This document shows positions 51,016 to 59,842 of a stretch of DNA of 64,000 bases, in pieces. Origin of the DNA: Pseudooceanicola algae (lineage in GTDB: Bacteria; Pseudomonadota; Alphaproteobacteria; Rhodobacterales; Rhodobacteraceae); assembly GCF_003590145.2 (NCBI RefSeq), contig NZ_CP060436.1, positions 654,001 to 718,000 on the forward strand. The letters are read 5' to 3'. The notes beneath the pieces were generated by a model that saw only the letters and a list, made by a program, of their open reading frames with translations, was not told the DNA's origin and made no database searches. The translations under genes and the position numbers were made by a program. The stretch's first letter is position 1; the number at the start of each line of letters is the position of its first letter.

Positions 51016-51990
51016 CTACCAACGAAGAACGACTGCGCCCCAGGCCAGACCGCCGCCGATTGCTTCGGCGACAAGTAGCTGACCAGGCTTGATCTTGCCC
51101 TCGCGGACCCCGACAGAGAGGGCGAGGGGAATCGATGCGGCAGAGGTATTGCCGTGATCCTGCACCGTCACGATGACCCGTTCCATGGGGACGTTCATCT
51201 TCTTTGCGGTGCCCTGGATGATCCGGATATTGGCCTGATGCGGCACGATCCAATCGACGTTTTCGCCCTGCAGGTTGGCTTTTTCCAACGCGGTTTCGGC
51301 GGTGGAGGCCAGCTTGCCAACGGCCTGACGGAACAGCGGGTTGCCCTGCATGCGCAGCTTGCCCGCCTCGCCGCTGGTCGACACGCCACCATCGACGTAA
51401 AGCATCTCGCGGTAGCGGCCGTCGGAATTCAGGTCGCAGGACAGGATGCCGCGATCCTCGGACGATCCGCTTCCGGTCCGCGCCTCAAGCACCACGGCGC
51501 CGGCGCCGTCGCCGAACAACACGCAGGTCGATCGGTCGGTCCAGTCGAGGATGCGGGAAAACGTCTCGGCGCCGATGACCAGCACCCGCTCGGCCTGACC
51601 CGACAGGATCAGACCATTGGCATTGGCCAGGGCAAAGATGAAGCCGGCGCAGACCGCCTGAACGTCATAGGCAAAGCCGCGCGTCATGCCGAGTCCGGCC
51701 TGCACCATCGTGCCGACAGAAGGGAAGGTCAGGTCCGGGGTCGAGGTCGCCACCACCACCGCGTCGATGTCGTCGGGCGACAGTTCGGCCATCTCCAGCG
51801 CCTTGCGGGCGGCCATGGTCGCCATCTGCGACGTGGTCTCGCCTTCGGCTGCGAAATGGCGCCGCTCGATCCCCGAGCGGGTGCGAATCCATTCGTCCGA
51901 TGTGTCGAGAAAGCTTTCGAATTCGCTGTTGGGGACAACCCGTTCGGGCAGGTAATGCCCGACGCCTGTCGCTACTGCCCGAAGAGTCAT
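51016..51990 (-). CDS. fabH: Beta-ketoacyl-ACP synthase III
   Basis: A 324-residue thiolase-fold enzyme starting fatty-acid synthesis from acetyl-CoA and malonyl-ACP. The catalytic triad is Cys114 in DVQAVCAGFIFAL, His in IVPHQANIRI (about 251) and Asn in HGNTSAASIPLAL (about 281). The start overlaps the plsX stop by four bases (ATGA). Length and motifs are normal. Confidence 0.96.
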   Translation of the reverse strand: MTLRAVATGVGHYLPERVVPNSEFESFLDTSDEWIRTRSGIERRHFAAEGETTSQMATMAARKALEMAELSPDDIDAVVVATSTPDLTFPSVGTMVQAGLGMTRGFAYDVQAVCAGFIFALANANGLILSGQAERVLVIGAETFSRILDWTDRSTCVLFGDGAGAVVLEARTGSGSSEDRGILSCDLNSDGRYREMLYVDGGVSTSGEAGKLRMQGNPLFRQAVGKLASTAETALEKANLQGENVDWIVPHQANIRIIQGTAKKMNVPMERVIVTVQDHGNTSAASIPLALSVGVREGKIKPGQLLVAEAIGGGLAWGAVVLRW

Positions 51991-53099
51991 TCCGTCCCCG
52001 TTTCCCGTTCCGGGGCATCCTGTGCCAGCGCTACAGCAGATGCAACCCGTGCCGCGATCTTGTCCTGGAAACCGGATACAGCCAGCTGATAGGCCAGCTT
52101 GATCGCCGAGGAAACGCCGGTGGCATCCGCCGATCCGTGCGATTTCACCACCGTCCCGTTCAGCCCAAGGAAGACGCCACCATTGACCCGGCGGGGGTCG
52201 ATCCGCTTTTGCAGCCGCCGCATCGAGGTCAGGGCCAGAACGGCCGCGATTCGGGACAAGGGCGTGTATTTGAAGGCTTCTTTCAGCAACACGCCGATCA
52301 GGTTCGCGGTGCCTTCACCGGTCTTGATCGCCACGTTGCCGGTGAAACCGTCGGTGACGATCACATCGCATTTCTCGCCGGGGATATCGCTGCCTTCGAC
52401 AAAGCCGACGTAGTCGAAATTGCCGTTGGGGGCAGCCTGGGCGATCAGCTCGTTGGCGGCTTTCAGCTCGGTCCGGCCCTTGTGCTCTTCGGTGCCGACG
52501 TTCAGCAGGCCGACGCGCGGCTGGTCTATCCGAAGGCCGTTGCGGGCATAGGATGCCCCCATCAGCGCATATTGCAGCAGGTCCTGTTCATCGGCGCGGA
52601 TATCGGCGCCGACATCCAGCATCACGTTGAACCCTTGGGGATTGCGCGATGGCCAGAGCACGGCGATGGCAGGGCGGTTGACGCCGGGCAGCTTGCGCAG
52701 CCGGATCGTCGACAGGGCCATCAGCGCGCCGGTGTTGCCACAGGAGACGCAGACGGTTGCCTCCCCGGCGCGGACTGCTTCCAGGGCCGACCACATCGAG
52801 GTGCTCTTGCCGCTGCGTACGACCTGGCTCGGCTTGTCCTCCATCGACACCACATCCGTGGCATCGCGGATCTCGACCCGACCGGTCAACTGCTTGCGAC
52901 GCGCCACCAGGCGCTCCAGCTCGGCCTTGGGGCCGTGCAGGATAAAGTCGATATCAGGATTCTTGCGGGCAGAGGCAACCATGCCGGCGACCACGGTTGC
53001 GGGCCCGCGATCGCCACCCATGGCGTCGAGCGAGATCACGACCCGGCCGCCTGGCGGCGCCGTCTGTCCAGTTTCCGGTGACGATTCTGTCGCGTTCAT
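51987..53099 (-). CDS. plsX: Phosphate acyltransferase PlsX
   Basis: A 370-residue enzyme making acyl-phosphate from acyl-ACP for phospholipid synthesis. VVISLDAMGGDRGPATVVAGM is the diagnostic N-terminal motif, with VSCGNTGALMALS and DVGADIRADEQDLLQYALMG later. The start ATG 53099 lacks a clear ribosome-binding site but gives the usual short N-terminal extension. It lies 25 bases behind rpmF and overlaps fabH. Confidence 0.96.
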   Translation of the reverse strand: MNATESSPETGQTAPPGGRVVISLDAMGGDRGPATVVAGMVASARKNPDIDFILHGPKAELERLVARRKQLTGRVEIRDATDVVSMEDKPSQVVRSGKSTSMWSALEAVRAGEATVCVSCGNTGALMALSTIRLRKLPGVNRPAIAVLWPSRNPQGFNVMLDVGADIRADEQDLLQYALMGASYARNGLRIDQPRVGLLNVGTEEHKGRTELKAANELIAQAAPNGNFDYVGFVEGSDIPGEKCDVIVTDGFTGNVAIKTGEGTANLIGVLLKEAFKYTPLSRIAAVLALTSMRRLQKRIDPRRVNGGVFLGLNGTVVKSHGSADATGVSSAIKLAYQLAVSGFQDKIAARVASAVALAQDAPERETGTE

Positions 53100-53124
53100 G
53101 GAAGACGGCCGCCCCCTGGATGGC

Positions 53125-53331
53125 TTATGCCGCGTCTTCGTCCAGGTCGATCTCGTCCGCCATGGCGACCACTTCGCGGTCGGCATAATGGCCGCAGGAC
53201 GGGCAGACATGGTGAGGGCGCTTCAGCTCGCCGCAGGACGGGCATTCATTCGGGTTACCAGCCACCAGGGCGTCATGTGCGCGACGGTTGTTGCGGCGCG
53301 ACTTGGAGACTTTGTTCTGTTGGACAGCCAT
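53125..53331 (-). CDS. rpmF: 50S ribosomal protein L32
   Basis: A 68-residue ribosomal protein: [19 protein letters not shown] start and a zinc ribbon with Cys30, Cys33, Cys43 and Cys46 ([20 protein letters not shown]). The acidic C-terminus (EIDLDEDAA) is common in alphaproteobacterial L32. First gene of rpmF-plsX-fabH-ihfA-merR; the upstream spacer of 190 bases to DUF177 probably contains the promoter, but I cannot point to it. Confidence 0.97.
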   Translation of the reverse strand: MAVQQNKVSKSRRNNRRAHDALVAGNPNECPSCGELKRPHHVCPSCGHYADREVVAMADEIDLDEDAA

Positions 53332-53525
53332 GTCACAACCTATCTGTATCTTCGGGGGCCGAGGCGATTTGTGCCGGGGCCCGGTTTCACGTGGATGCAG
53401 GCCTCATAGTTTGAGTAAGGCCCGGCATTCAACCCAAAATTCGGATGGAGGCGCGAAAATACTGCGATTTCCCCTCCGTGCAAGCGATTCTTTACCGGGC
53501 GAGGGTGCTGCGGCGGGTGGGCGCG

Positions 53526-54167
53526 TCAGCTGCCTGCCGGATCGTCACCCTCTTCGCCCGCCTCGGGGTCCTGTGTCGCCGCGTTCTTGTTGTCGGCTGC
53601 GGTGTCAGGCGTTGCAAGGCCTTTGCCCGCCATCAGCCCGGCCAGCCCCGCAAAGGGCTTGGCATCCTCGTCCGTCATCGGCTTTTGCCCCGGTTCGGCA
53701 AAAACCGCATCGGCAGGGCCGACGCCCTCGGCGCGGGGATACATCGGCAGGGCCAAAGACAGGGCTTCTTCCATCACCTGAGCCGGATCGATCCAGGCTC
53801 CGAGCGGTTCAAGGCTCTCGTCCTCGGGCATCTCGGATTCTTCGTCTTCGTTCACGTCGTCAGCCAGATGCGGCGTAAAACGGCGCAACACGGCTTCTTC
53901 CAGCCGAGTGGAGACCGGGACCAGCGTAACCGAGCAGGGCTGCACCACGGTGGCGCCCAGATGGCCCTTCAGCACCCAGTCGTCGCGGCCTTCGGCGGTT
54001 ATCTCTCCGCGAAAGCTCAGCTTTCTGAGGTCATCCAGATCCAGCCGCGCGGCGATCTGCGCCATCACGGCTTTGTCGGGCCGCAGTTCGAACGTGGTCG
54101 GGCGGGTCTTGGAAAGTGTCGAGACTCTCAGCGTAGTCGCGCTGGAATCCGGGTCGGGTCCGGTCAT
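53526..54167 (-). CDS. DUF177 (YceD) family protein
   Basis: A 213-residue soluble protein with a DUF177 core (about residues 10-150): VVQPCSVTLVPVSTRLEEAVLRRF is the family's cysteine-containing motif and LGAWIDPAQVMEEALSLALPMYPRAEG its second. The C-terminal 50 residues are acidic and disordered. YceD relatives are implicated in 23S rRNA processing and almost always stand before rpmF, as here. It is divergent from bamE, so the two share a promoter region (54168-54259). Confidence 0.9.
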   Translation of the reverse strand: MTGPDPDSSATTLRVSTLSKTRPTTFELRPDKAVMAQIAARLDLDDLRKLSFRGEITAEGRDDWVLKGHLGATVVQPCSVTLVPVSTRLEEAVLRRFTPHLADDVNEDEESEMPEDESLEPLGAWIDPAQVMEEALSLALPMYPRAEGVGPADAVFAEPGQKPMTDEDAKPFAGLAGLMAGKGLATPDTAADNKNAATQDPEAGEEGDDPAGS

Positions 54168-54259
54168 GATCCTCTTTCCGTCCTGGCTTTCTTGAAGTGG
54201 GTGCGTTCCTTCTGTAAGCGAGGTAAAAGCCTGTGCGGCAGATTACAAGAGGGGCGGAA

Positions 54260-54721
54260 ATGGGGCGCAAACGAATCCGGGCCGGACATCTGGTGGCCTG
54301 TGTGGCGCTGATCGGGCTGTCTGCCTGTGTCGCGCGTTACCGCAACCACGGCTATATTCCGGACGAGGCGACCCTGTCGCAGGTCACGGTGGGTGTGGAT
54401 ACGCGTGAAACCGTCGAGGCGGTGGTCGGATCTCCGACGACCTCGGGTGTCGAGAACAACGGCGATTTCTACTATGTGCGCAGTCGCGTGCGGGAATATG
54501 GCCCCAACCGACCCGAGATCATCACCCGCGAGGTGCTGGCGCTCAGTTTCAACGAGGCGGGTATCCTGTCCAACGTTGAAAGCTACGGTCTGGAAGACGG
54601 CAACCTTGTCGTCCTGACGCGCCGGGTCACCGACAGTTCGACCGGCGACAATACCTTCATCCGGCAATTGCTCGGCAACCTCGGACAGATCGACCCGAGC
54701 AGTGTGATCGGCACCGAATAA
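54260..54721 (+). CDS. bamE: Outer membrane protein assembly factor BamE
   Basis: A 153-residue lipoprotein with lipobox LSAC (Cys23) and a SmpA/OmlA domain: IPDEATLSQVTVGVDTRETVEAVVGSPTTSG, then NNGDFYYVRSRVREYG and REVLALSFNEAGILSNVE. BamE is the small accessory lipoprotein of the BAM complex at the outer membrane. ATG 54260 has GAGGGGCGGAA before it. The divergent arrangement with DUF177-rpmF is typical of the family. Confidence 0.93.
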   Translation: MGRKRIRAGHLVACVALIGLSACVARYRNHGYIPDEATLSQVTVGVDTRETVEAVVGSPTTSGVENNGDFYYVRSRVREYGPNRPEIITREVLALSFNEAGILSNVESYGLEDGNLVVLTRRVTDSSTGDNTFIRQLLGNLGQIDPSSVIGTE

Positions 54722-54939
54722 GGCCGGGCGATCGGCGTGCGGCGGCTGCAGGGCAGGCGGCGCGCGCACCATTGCGCGCCTTTCGGCCGATGTGGGGCTT
54801 CCGGCCTTTCCGCGCATGCCGTCCGGCCTTGCATCCCGCTTTCGCGCGGGGATGCATCTGTCACGCTGCCTACATATCTGGCATGCTATCGGAACCGGGA
54901 GGTTTTCCGGTGCATGCCGGATGCGACAGGAGAGCGGTC

Positions 54940-55722
54940 ATGTTGCCCAAGACGCCCAACCGGCCCCCCAGCCCCCCGCGCTACCAGGCGCGGCTGGCCG
55001 AATCGGAAGAGGATCTGATCGCGGCGCAGCGTCTGCGGGCCCTGGCCTTTTTCGGCCCGCAGGTCGGTGATGACAGCGCGACGCCGGGATCAGAACGCCT
55101 GGATGCGGATGATTTTGATCGTATCTGCGCGCATTTTCTCGTGCATGACCAGCGCGACGGCCAGCTTGTCTGCTGTTTCCGCTTCCTGCCGCTGGCGGCA
55201 GGAACCGAGATCGGTCGCAGCTATTCGGCGCAATATTACGAACTTTCCGGGCTTGAGAGCTTCTCGGGTCCCATCGTCGAGATGGGGCGATTCTGCATCC
55301 ATCCCGATTTGCGCGACCCGGATATCCTGCGGGTCGCCTGGGCGGCGATGACCGCCTATGTGGATCGCAACGGGGTGGAACTGCTCTTCGGCTGTTCTTC
55401 CTTCAAGGGCACCGATGCAGAGGCCTACCTTGATGCCTTCGCAATGCTCAAGGATCGTCACTTGGCGCCAAAGCGTTTCCTGCCGCGGGTAAAGGCGCCA
55501 AGCGTCTTCCGCTTTGCCCAGAAACTGCGCCGTAAGCCGGATGCCAAACGTGCCGCCCTCGGCATGCCGCCCCTTTTGCGCAGCTATCTGCTGATGGGGG
55601 GCTGGGTGTCGGATCACGCGGTGGTGGATGCGCGGATGAATACGCTGCACGTCTTTACGGGTCTGGAAATCGGGGCGATCCCGCCGGCCCGCAAACGCCT
55701 TCTGCGCGCCATCACCGGGTAG
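54940..55722 (+). CDS. olsB: L-ornithine N(alpha)-acyltransferase (ornithine lipid synthesis)
   Basis: A 260-residue GNAT-fold acyltransferase: YQARLAESEEDLIAAQRLRALAFFG, EMGRFCIHPDLRDPDILRVAWAAMTAYVDRNGVELLFGCSSFKGTD and PPLLRSYLLMGGWVSDHAVVDARMNTLHVFTGLEI are OlsB signatures. It moves a 3-hydroxyacyl group from ACP to ornithine, giving lyso-ornithine lipid at the inner membrane. The O-acyltransferase partner olsA is not in the window, so the pair is split or lies elsewhere. ATG 54940 has AGGAGAG upstream; the 218-bp spacer before it shows nothing else. Confidence 0.92.
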   Translation: MLPKTPNRPPSPPRYQARLAESEEDLIAAQRLRALAFFGPQVGDDSATPGSERLDADDFDRICAHFLVHDQRDGQLVCCFRFLPLAAGTEIGRSYSAQYYELSGLESFSGPIVEMGRFCIHPDLRDPDILRVAWAAMTAYVDRNGVELLFGCSSFKGTDAEAYLDAFAMLKDRHLAPKRFLPRVKAPSVFRFAQKLRRKPDAKRAALGMPPLLRSYLLMGGWVSDHAVVDARMNTLHVFTGLEIGAIPPARKRLLRAITG

Positions 55723-55745
55723 GCCGCGCCTTGCTTTCCCGCAGA

Positions 55746-56378
55746 TCAGCTGTAGTCGCGCCCCGCGCGGGGACGGAACACCGGCAGGGCCAGGCTCCAG
55801 CGGATAGCGGCACTGCGTAGCGCCAACGCCAGCACAAAACCAAGAAGGGCGGCCAGCCAGTCCTGCGCCCCTGCCAGGCGCGTCAACACGACTGTCGAGG
55901 CCCCAAGGGCCGCAGCGGTCATGTAGACCTCCCGCCGCAGGATGATGCTCGGCTCCTGACCCAGAAGGTCGCGCAGGATGCCACCCAGACTGCCGGAAAA
56001 TACGCCCATGACCACGGCGACAAGTCCCCCCGCCCCGAACTCAAGCGCCTTTACCGTACCGGCAGTGGCGGCAAAGGCCAGCCCGAAGGCATCCATCCAC
56101 AGGATCAGATGCATCCGCGATTGGACCCGCGACGCCGTGAAATGCAACAGGACTGCCACCCCGAGACAGATCGCCAGCGGCCAGGGGTCAACCACCCAGA
56201 AGACCGGCACCCCCAAAAGCAGGTCCCGCAATGTCCCGCCGCCCACCCCGGTCGCCGCGGCCAGCCACATGAAGCCGAAAAGATCCATTTCCTTGCGGGA
56301 CGCGACCAGCGCCCCGGTGGTCGCGAAAACCAGCGTGGCAAAGATGTCGGCGGCAGTCAGCAATAGGTTCTCTGTCAT
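55746..56378 (-). CDS. Trimeric intracellular cation (TRIC) channel family protein
   Basis: A 210-residue membrane protein with seven hydrophobic helices in two repeats of the UPF0126 type: FATTGALVASRKEMDLFGFMWLAAATGVGGGTLRDLLLG in the first and MDAFGLAFAATAGTVKALEFGAGGLVAVVMGVFSGSLGGILRDLL in the second, each with the conserved GGG(T/I)LRDLL. Bacterial TRIC proteins form K+-type channels. Convergent with olsB. Confidence 0.92.
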   Translation of the reverse strand: MTENLLLTAADIFATLVFATTGALVASRKEMDLFGFMWLAAATGVGGGTLRDLLLGVPVFWVVDPWPLAICLGVAVLLHFTASRVQSRMHLILWMDAFGLAFAATAGTVKALEFGAGGLVAVVMGVFSGSLGGILRDLLGQEPSIILRREVYMTAAALGASTVVLTRLAGAQDWLAALLGFVLALALRSAAIRWSLALPVFRPRAGRDYS

Positions 56379-56545
56379 GGCGGTCTCCGGCAGGGATGGG
56401 GCTTTTCCTATCGCAAAGGCTCCGCTACTGCCAAGCCGAGTGCCGACTAGTCACTGCGATTAAGGGCAGGGCAGGTGCCTCCGGCGGGGGCAGAGCTCCC
56501 ATTCCCCGGCTTGACGCCGCCTTGCGGCCTGATTAGCTGCGCGCC

Positions 56546-58375
56546 ATGGCACAAGCACCCCTTCTTCAGCTTTCGGGCATCTCTCTCACCTTCGGCGGAG
56601 ACCCAGTCTTCGACGGGCTTTCCCTGACCGTTCAGCAGGGCGACCGCGTCGCGCTGGTGGGCCGCAACGGGTCGGGCAAATCAACCCTCATGAAGGTCAT
56701 GGCCGGCCTGGTCGAGGCGGATCGCGGCGATGTCGTCTGCGCCCCCGGCACTTCGGTCGGTTACATGGAGCAGGAGCCGGACATGTCGGGCTTTGCGACC
56801 CTCGGTGATTTCGCCATGTCCAACCTTGATATATCCGAGCAATACAAGGTCGAGATCGCGGGCGAGGGGCTGAAATTCGACCCTGATCGTCCTGTCGAGA
56901 CTGCCTCGGGCGGGGAGCGGCGGCGGGCGGCTCTTGCCAAGCTGATGGCAGAGGCGCCGGAACTGATGCTTCTGGACGAACCAACCAACCACCTGGATAT
57001 CGAGGCCATCGCCTGGCTGGAGGCGGAACTGTCCCAGACCCGCACGGCCTATGTCCTGATCTCGCACGACCGTGCCTTTTTGCGGGCACTGACCCGCGCG
57101 ACCCTTTGGATCGACCGTGGTCAGGTGCGACGCCAGGAATTGGGCTTTGAGAATTTCGAGGCCTGGCGGGACAAGATCTGGGAAGACGAGGACATCGCCC
57201 GCCACAAGCTGGATCGCAAGATCAAGGCCGAGGCCCGGTGGGCTGTCGAAGGGATTTCCGCGCGACGCAAACGCAACCAGGGCCGGGTTCGCGCCTTGCA
57301 GGGCCTGCGCGAGGAACGCTCGGGTCAGATCCGGCGCCAGGGGACGGCGGCCATGGCGTTTGATTCGGGGCCCCAATCGGGTCGCAAGGTGATCGAGGCC
57401 GAGGGGCTCGAAAAGGAATTCGGCGGCAAGCAGATCGTCCGGGGGCTGGACCTCAAGGTAAACCGCGGCGATCGGGTGGCTTTCGTCGGCCCCAACGGTG
57501 TCGGAAAGACCACCCTGATCCGCATGTTGATGGGCGACCTCGCCCCGGATGCCGGAACGGTAAAGCTCGGCTCCAATCTGGTGCCGGCGATCTTTGATCA
57601 GAGCCGCGCCGCGCTGGACCCCAAGATGACCCTTTGGGAAAGCCTGACGGGAGACAAGGAGATGCGTGTCTCCGGCGCTGCTGATCAGGTCATGGTGCGG
57701 GGCACGCCCAAGCATGTGGTCGCCTACCTCAAGGATTTCCTCTTTGACGAAGGCCAGGCCCGCGCGCCGGTGAAATCCCTGTCAGGGGGGGAGAAGGCGC
57801 GGCTGCTGCTTGCCAAGCTGATGGCCCGGGAATCCAACATTCTGGTGCTGGACGAACCGACCAATGATCTCGACGTCGAGACACTGGACCTGCTTCAGGA
57901 GCTGCTGGACGATTACGAAGGTACCGTGCTGCTGGTCAGCCACGACCGCGACTTCCTTGACCGGGTGGCCACGACCACAGTGGCGATGGAAGGTGATGGG
58001 CAGGCCGTGGTTTATGCCGGCGGTTGGAGCGATTACCGCGCACAACGCGGCGCGGTTGCCTCGGCGGCGAAGGAGGCCGAGAATGCGGCCAAGGCGACGC
58101 CCGGCAAGGGGGGGAAATCGGGCAAGGGGGGCGGGACGGCAAATGTCCCGGGCCTGTCCTTCACCGAAAAGCACCGGCTGGAGGCACTGCCCGAGGTCAT
58201 GGCTCGTTTCGAGGCCGAGATCGCCAAGCTCGAAGGGTTCCTCGCGCAGCCTGATCTTTACCAAAAGGAGCCGGTGAAGTTCGCCAAGGGCACCGAGGCT
58301 TTGGCTGAACGCCAGCAGGCCCTTGCGGCCGCCGAAGAGGAATGGATGGAACTCGCCGAACGCGACGGCGGTTGA
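56546..58375 (+). CDS. ABC-F family ATPase (Uup-like)
   Basis: A 609-residue soluble protein with two ABC domains and no membrane part. Walker A sequences are GRNGSGKST (residues 39-47) and GPNGVGKTT (about 316-324); signatures ASGGERRRAALAKL and LSGGEKARLLLAKL; Walker B MLLDEPTNHLD and LVLDEPTNDLD. The inter-domain linker is moderate, and the C-terminal 110 residues form a Gly/Lys linker and a coiled coil, which favours Uup over EttA. Acts on ribosomes or DNA-related processes in the cytoplasm. A hydrophobic-free N-terminus and start at 56546 fit. Confidence 0.93.
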   Translation: MAQAPLLQLSGISLTFGGDPVFDGLSLTVQQGDRVALVGRNGSGKSTLMKVMAGLVEADRGDVVCAPGTSVGYMEQEPDMSGFATLGDFAMSNLDISEQYKVEIAGEGLKFDPDRPVETASGGERRRAALAKLMAEAPELMLLDEPTNHLDIEAIAWLEAELSQTRTAYVLISHDRAFLRALTRATLWIDRGQVRRQELGFENFEAWRDKIWEDEDIARHKLDRKIKAEARWAVEGISARRKRNQGRVRALQGLREERSGQIRRQGTAAMAFDSGPQSGRKVIEAEGLEKEFGGKQIVRGLDLKVNRGDRVAFVGPNGVGKTTLIRMLMGDLAPDAGTVKLGSNLVPAIFDQSRAALDPKMTLWESLTGDKEMRVSGAADQVMVRGTPKHVVAYLKDFLFDEGQARAPVKSLSGGEKARLLLAKLMARESNILVLDEPTNDLDVETLDLLQELLDDYEGTVLLVSHDRDFLDRVATTTVAMEGDGQAVVYAGGWSDYRAQRGAVASAAKEAENAAKATPGKGGKSGKGGGTANVPGLSFTEKHRLEALPEVMARFEAEIAKLEGFLAQPDLYQKEPVKFAKGTEALAERQQALAAAEEEWMELAERDGG

Positions 58376-58381
58376 AGTCGG

Positions 58382-59515
58382 CTACGGCCGGGGCGTCGTC
58401 AACCAGTCACGCCTGCCCACGAAGCCCAGCATCACAACGGTCAGGATGATGCGGTAAAGATGGTGCAGCGTGACGACCGCCGGGTTGGCGTTCAGGCTGA
58501 GCGCGACCAGCGCCATTTCCGTCACGCCTCCGGGTGAGAAGGAAATCAGCAGGACATCCAGCGCCTGACCCGTCAGTGGGTGAATGGCCAGCGCCATGGC
58601 GAGTCCGACGGCGATCATCGCCCCGACCGACAACAGGCTGAGCCAGGTGGCCTTGACCAGTCGGCGCAGGTTCATTCCGGCAAACCGCGTGCCGAGCGAG
58701 GTGCCGATGACGATCTGGCAGCCGCTGATCAGCCATTGCGGCGCCTCGATCACCGCAAGGCCGCTCAGCGTCAGGACGGCGGCACAGATCAACGGACCGA
58801 TCAGTTGCGCGGCGGGCACATGGAGGCGGCGAAAGATCACCAGACCTAGCAGCGCAGCGCCGATCACTTCGGGGATATGCGTGATTCCGACGGCCGAACG
58901 GTTCAGCGACATTCCGGCGGAAGAGCCTACCGGATGGCCATAGACCAGCGACATCCCCACTGGCAGCAGGGTTATGACGGCGATGATCCGCAGGAATTGC
59001 TGCACTGCAAGCACCTGGACATCCGCGCCGGCGCTTTCTCCCGCGACGATGGCTTCGACCAACCCGCCGGGTGCGCCGGCATAGAAGGCGGTCGGCCTGT
59101 CATATCCTCCGATGCGGTGGAAGATCTGGAAGTTCATCAATTGGCTCAGGGGGACGAAGGCAGTCAGCGCCAGCATCGACAGCGCGACCTGAGGCAGGTT
59201 CTGCACCACGTCCCAGGTGATCTTCGCCCCGATGGTTGCTCCGATGGTGGCGATGAAAACCGACCGGAAAACCTCGGGAAACCGATAATTCTCCGGCAGT
59301 AGCCTGGGAAACACTGCGGTCCCCAATGCGACGAAGAACAGCGAGCCGAGCATATAGGGCAGGGGCGTGTGCAGGGAATGCGCGACCGTCCCTCCGAGAA
59401 ACCCGACCAGACAGAGGCCGAGAGCAAGAGGGAGGGACTTTATGAAACTCTTCAAAGCATTCGCGGCCGGTTCTTGCCGGATATGCGAACGGTCCTGCTT
59501 TGGGGAAGATGCCAC
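58382..59515 (-). CDS. AbrB family membrane protein (duplicated AbrB/YshB-like domain)
   Basis: A 377-residue polytopic membrane protein of about ten helices. PLPYMLGSLFFVALGTAVFP, GGYDRPTAFYAGAPGGLVEAIVAGESAGADVQVLAVQQFLRI and ISFSPGGVTEMALVALSLNANPAVVTLHHLYRIILTV are the two GG(L/V)xEM repeats of the AbrB (PF05145) group, sometimes mislabelled as ammonia monooxygenase or regulator. Transport function is likely but unproven. The start is uncertain: GTG 59515 has no ribosome-binding site, and a TTG at 59452 lies closer to the first helix. Only six bases separate its stop from that of the ABC-F gene. Confidence 0.8.
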   Translation of the reverse strand: MASSPKQDRSHIRQEPAANALKSFIKSLPLALGLCLVGFLGGTVAHSLHTPLPYMLGSLFFVALGTAVFPRLLPENYRFPEVFRSVFIATIGATIGAKITWDVVQNLPQVALSMLALTAFVPLSQLMNFQIFHRIGGYDRPTAFYAGAPGGLVEAIVAGESAGADVQVLAVQQFLRIIAVITLLPVGMSLVYGHPVGSSAGMSLNRSAVGITHIPEVIGAALLGLVIFRRLHVPAAQLIGPLICAAVLTLSGLAVIEAPQWLISGCQIVIGTSLGTRFAGMNLRRLVKATWLSLLSVGAMIAVGLAMALAIHPLTGQALDVLLISFSPGGVTEMALVALSLNANPAVVTLHHLYRIILTVVMLGFVGRRDWLTTPRP

Positions 59516-59547
59516 AAGCCGGGCCGTCTTGATCCGGACAGGGGATC

Positions 59548-59621
59548 TGGAGCGGGTAGCGGGAATCGAACCCGCGCGTTCAGCTTGGGAAGCTGACAGG
59601 CTACCATTACATCATACCCGC
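59548..59621 (-). tRNA. tRNA-Gly (anticodon CCC)
   Basis: A 74-base cloverleaf on the minus strand with encoded CCA: acceptor GCGGGTA/TACCCGC, D loop TAATGGTA, anticodon stem TCAGC/GCTGA with loop TTCCCAA (anticodon CCC), T arm with GGTTCGATTCC. It reads GGG. It lies just upstream of the AbrB-type gene on the same strand. Confidence 0.95.
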
Positions 59622-59730
59622 CGCGTGTCGGATGAGCTATTTCAACCGCGCCAGAGCGTCAAGCCCTCAATCGCTTCGATGCCTCATACAGGGTTGAGGG
59701 GGCTTTGCCCCCGCCGCGTTTAACGCGGCT

Positions 59731-59800
59731 CCCCCAGAGTATTTCCGGCCAGATGACAGGGAGCGGGGCTCTTTCATCTGGCCAGAAATACTCCAGGGGG
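59731..59800. repeat. Long hairpin repeat element, copy B
   Basis: Diverged copy of 40983-41054: left arm 59731-59756 (CCCCCAGAGTATTTCCGGCC...), right arm 59774-59800, loop about 17 bases with CAGGGAGCGGGGCTCT close to that of copy A. As in copy A a small hairpin GCCGCG/CGCGGC with TTTAA loop (59713-59729) precedes the left arm. It lies between tRNA-Gly and the end of the ASKHA gene; the spacer 59622-59842 holds nothing else. Confidence 0.82.
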
Positions 59801-59842
59801 ATTGGCCACAGGCCAAGGGGGACAGCGTCCCCCGACTCCGTC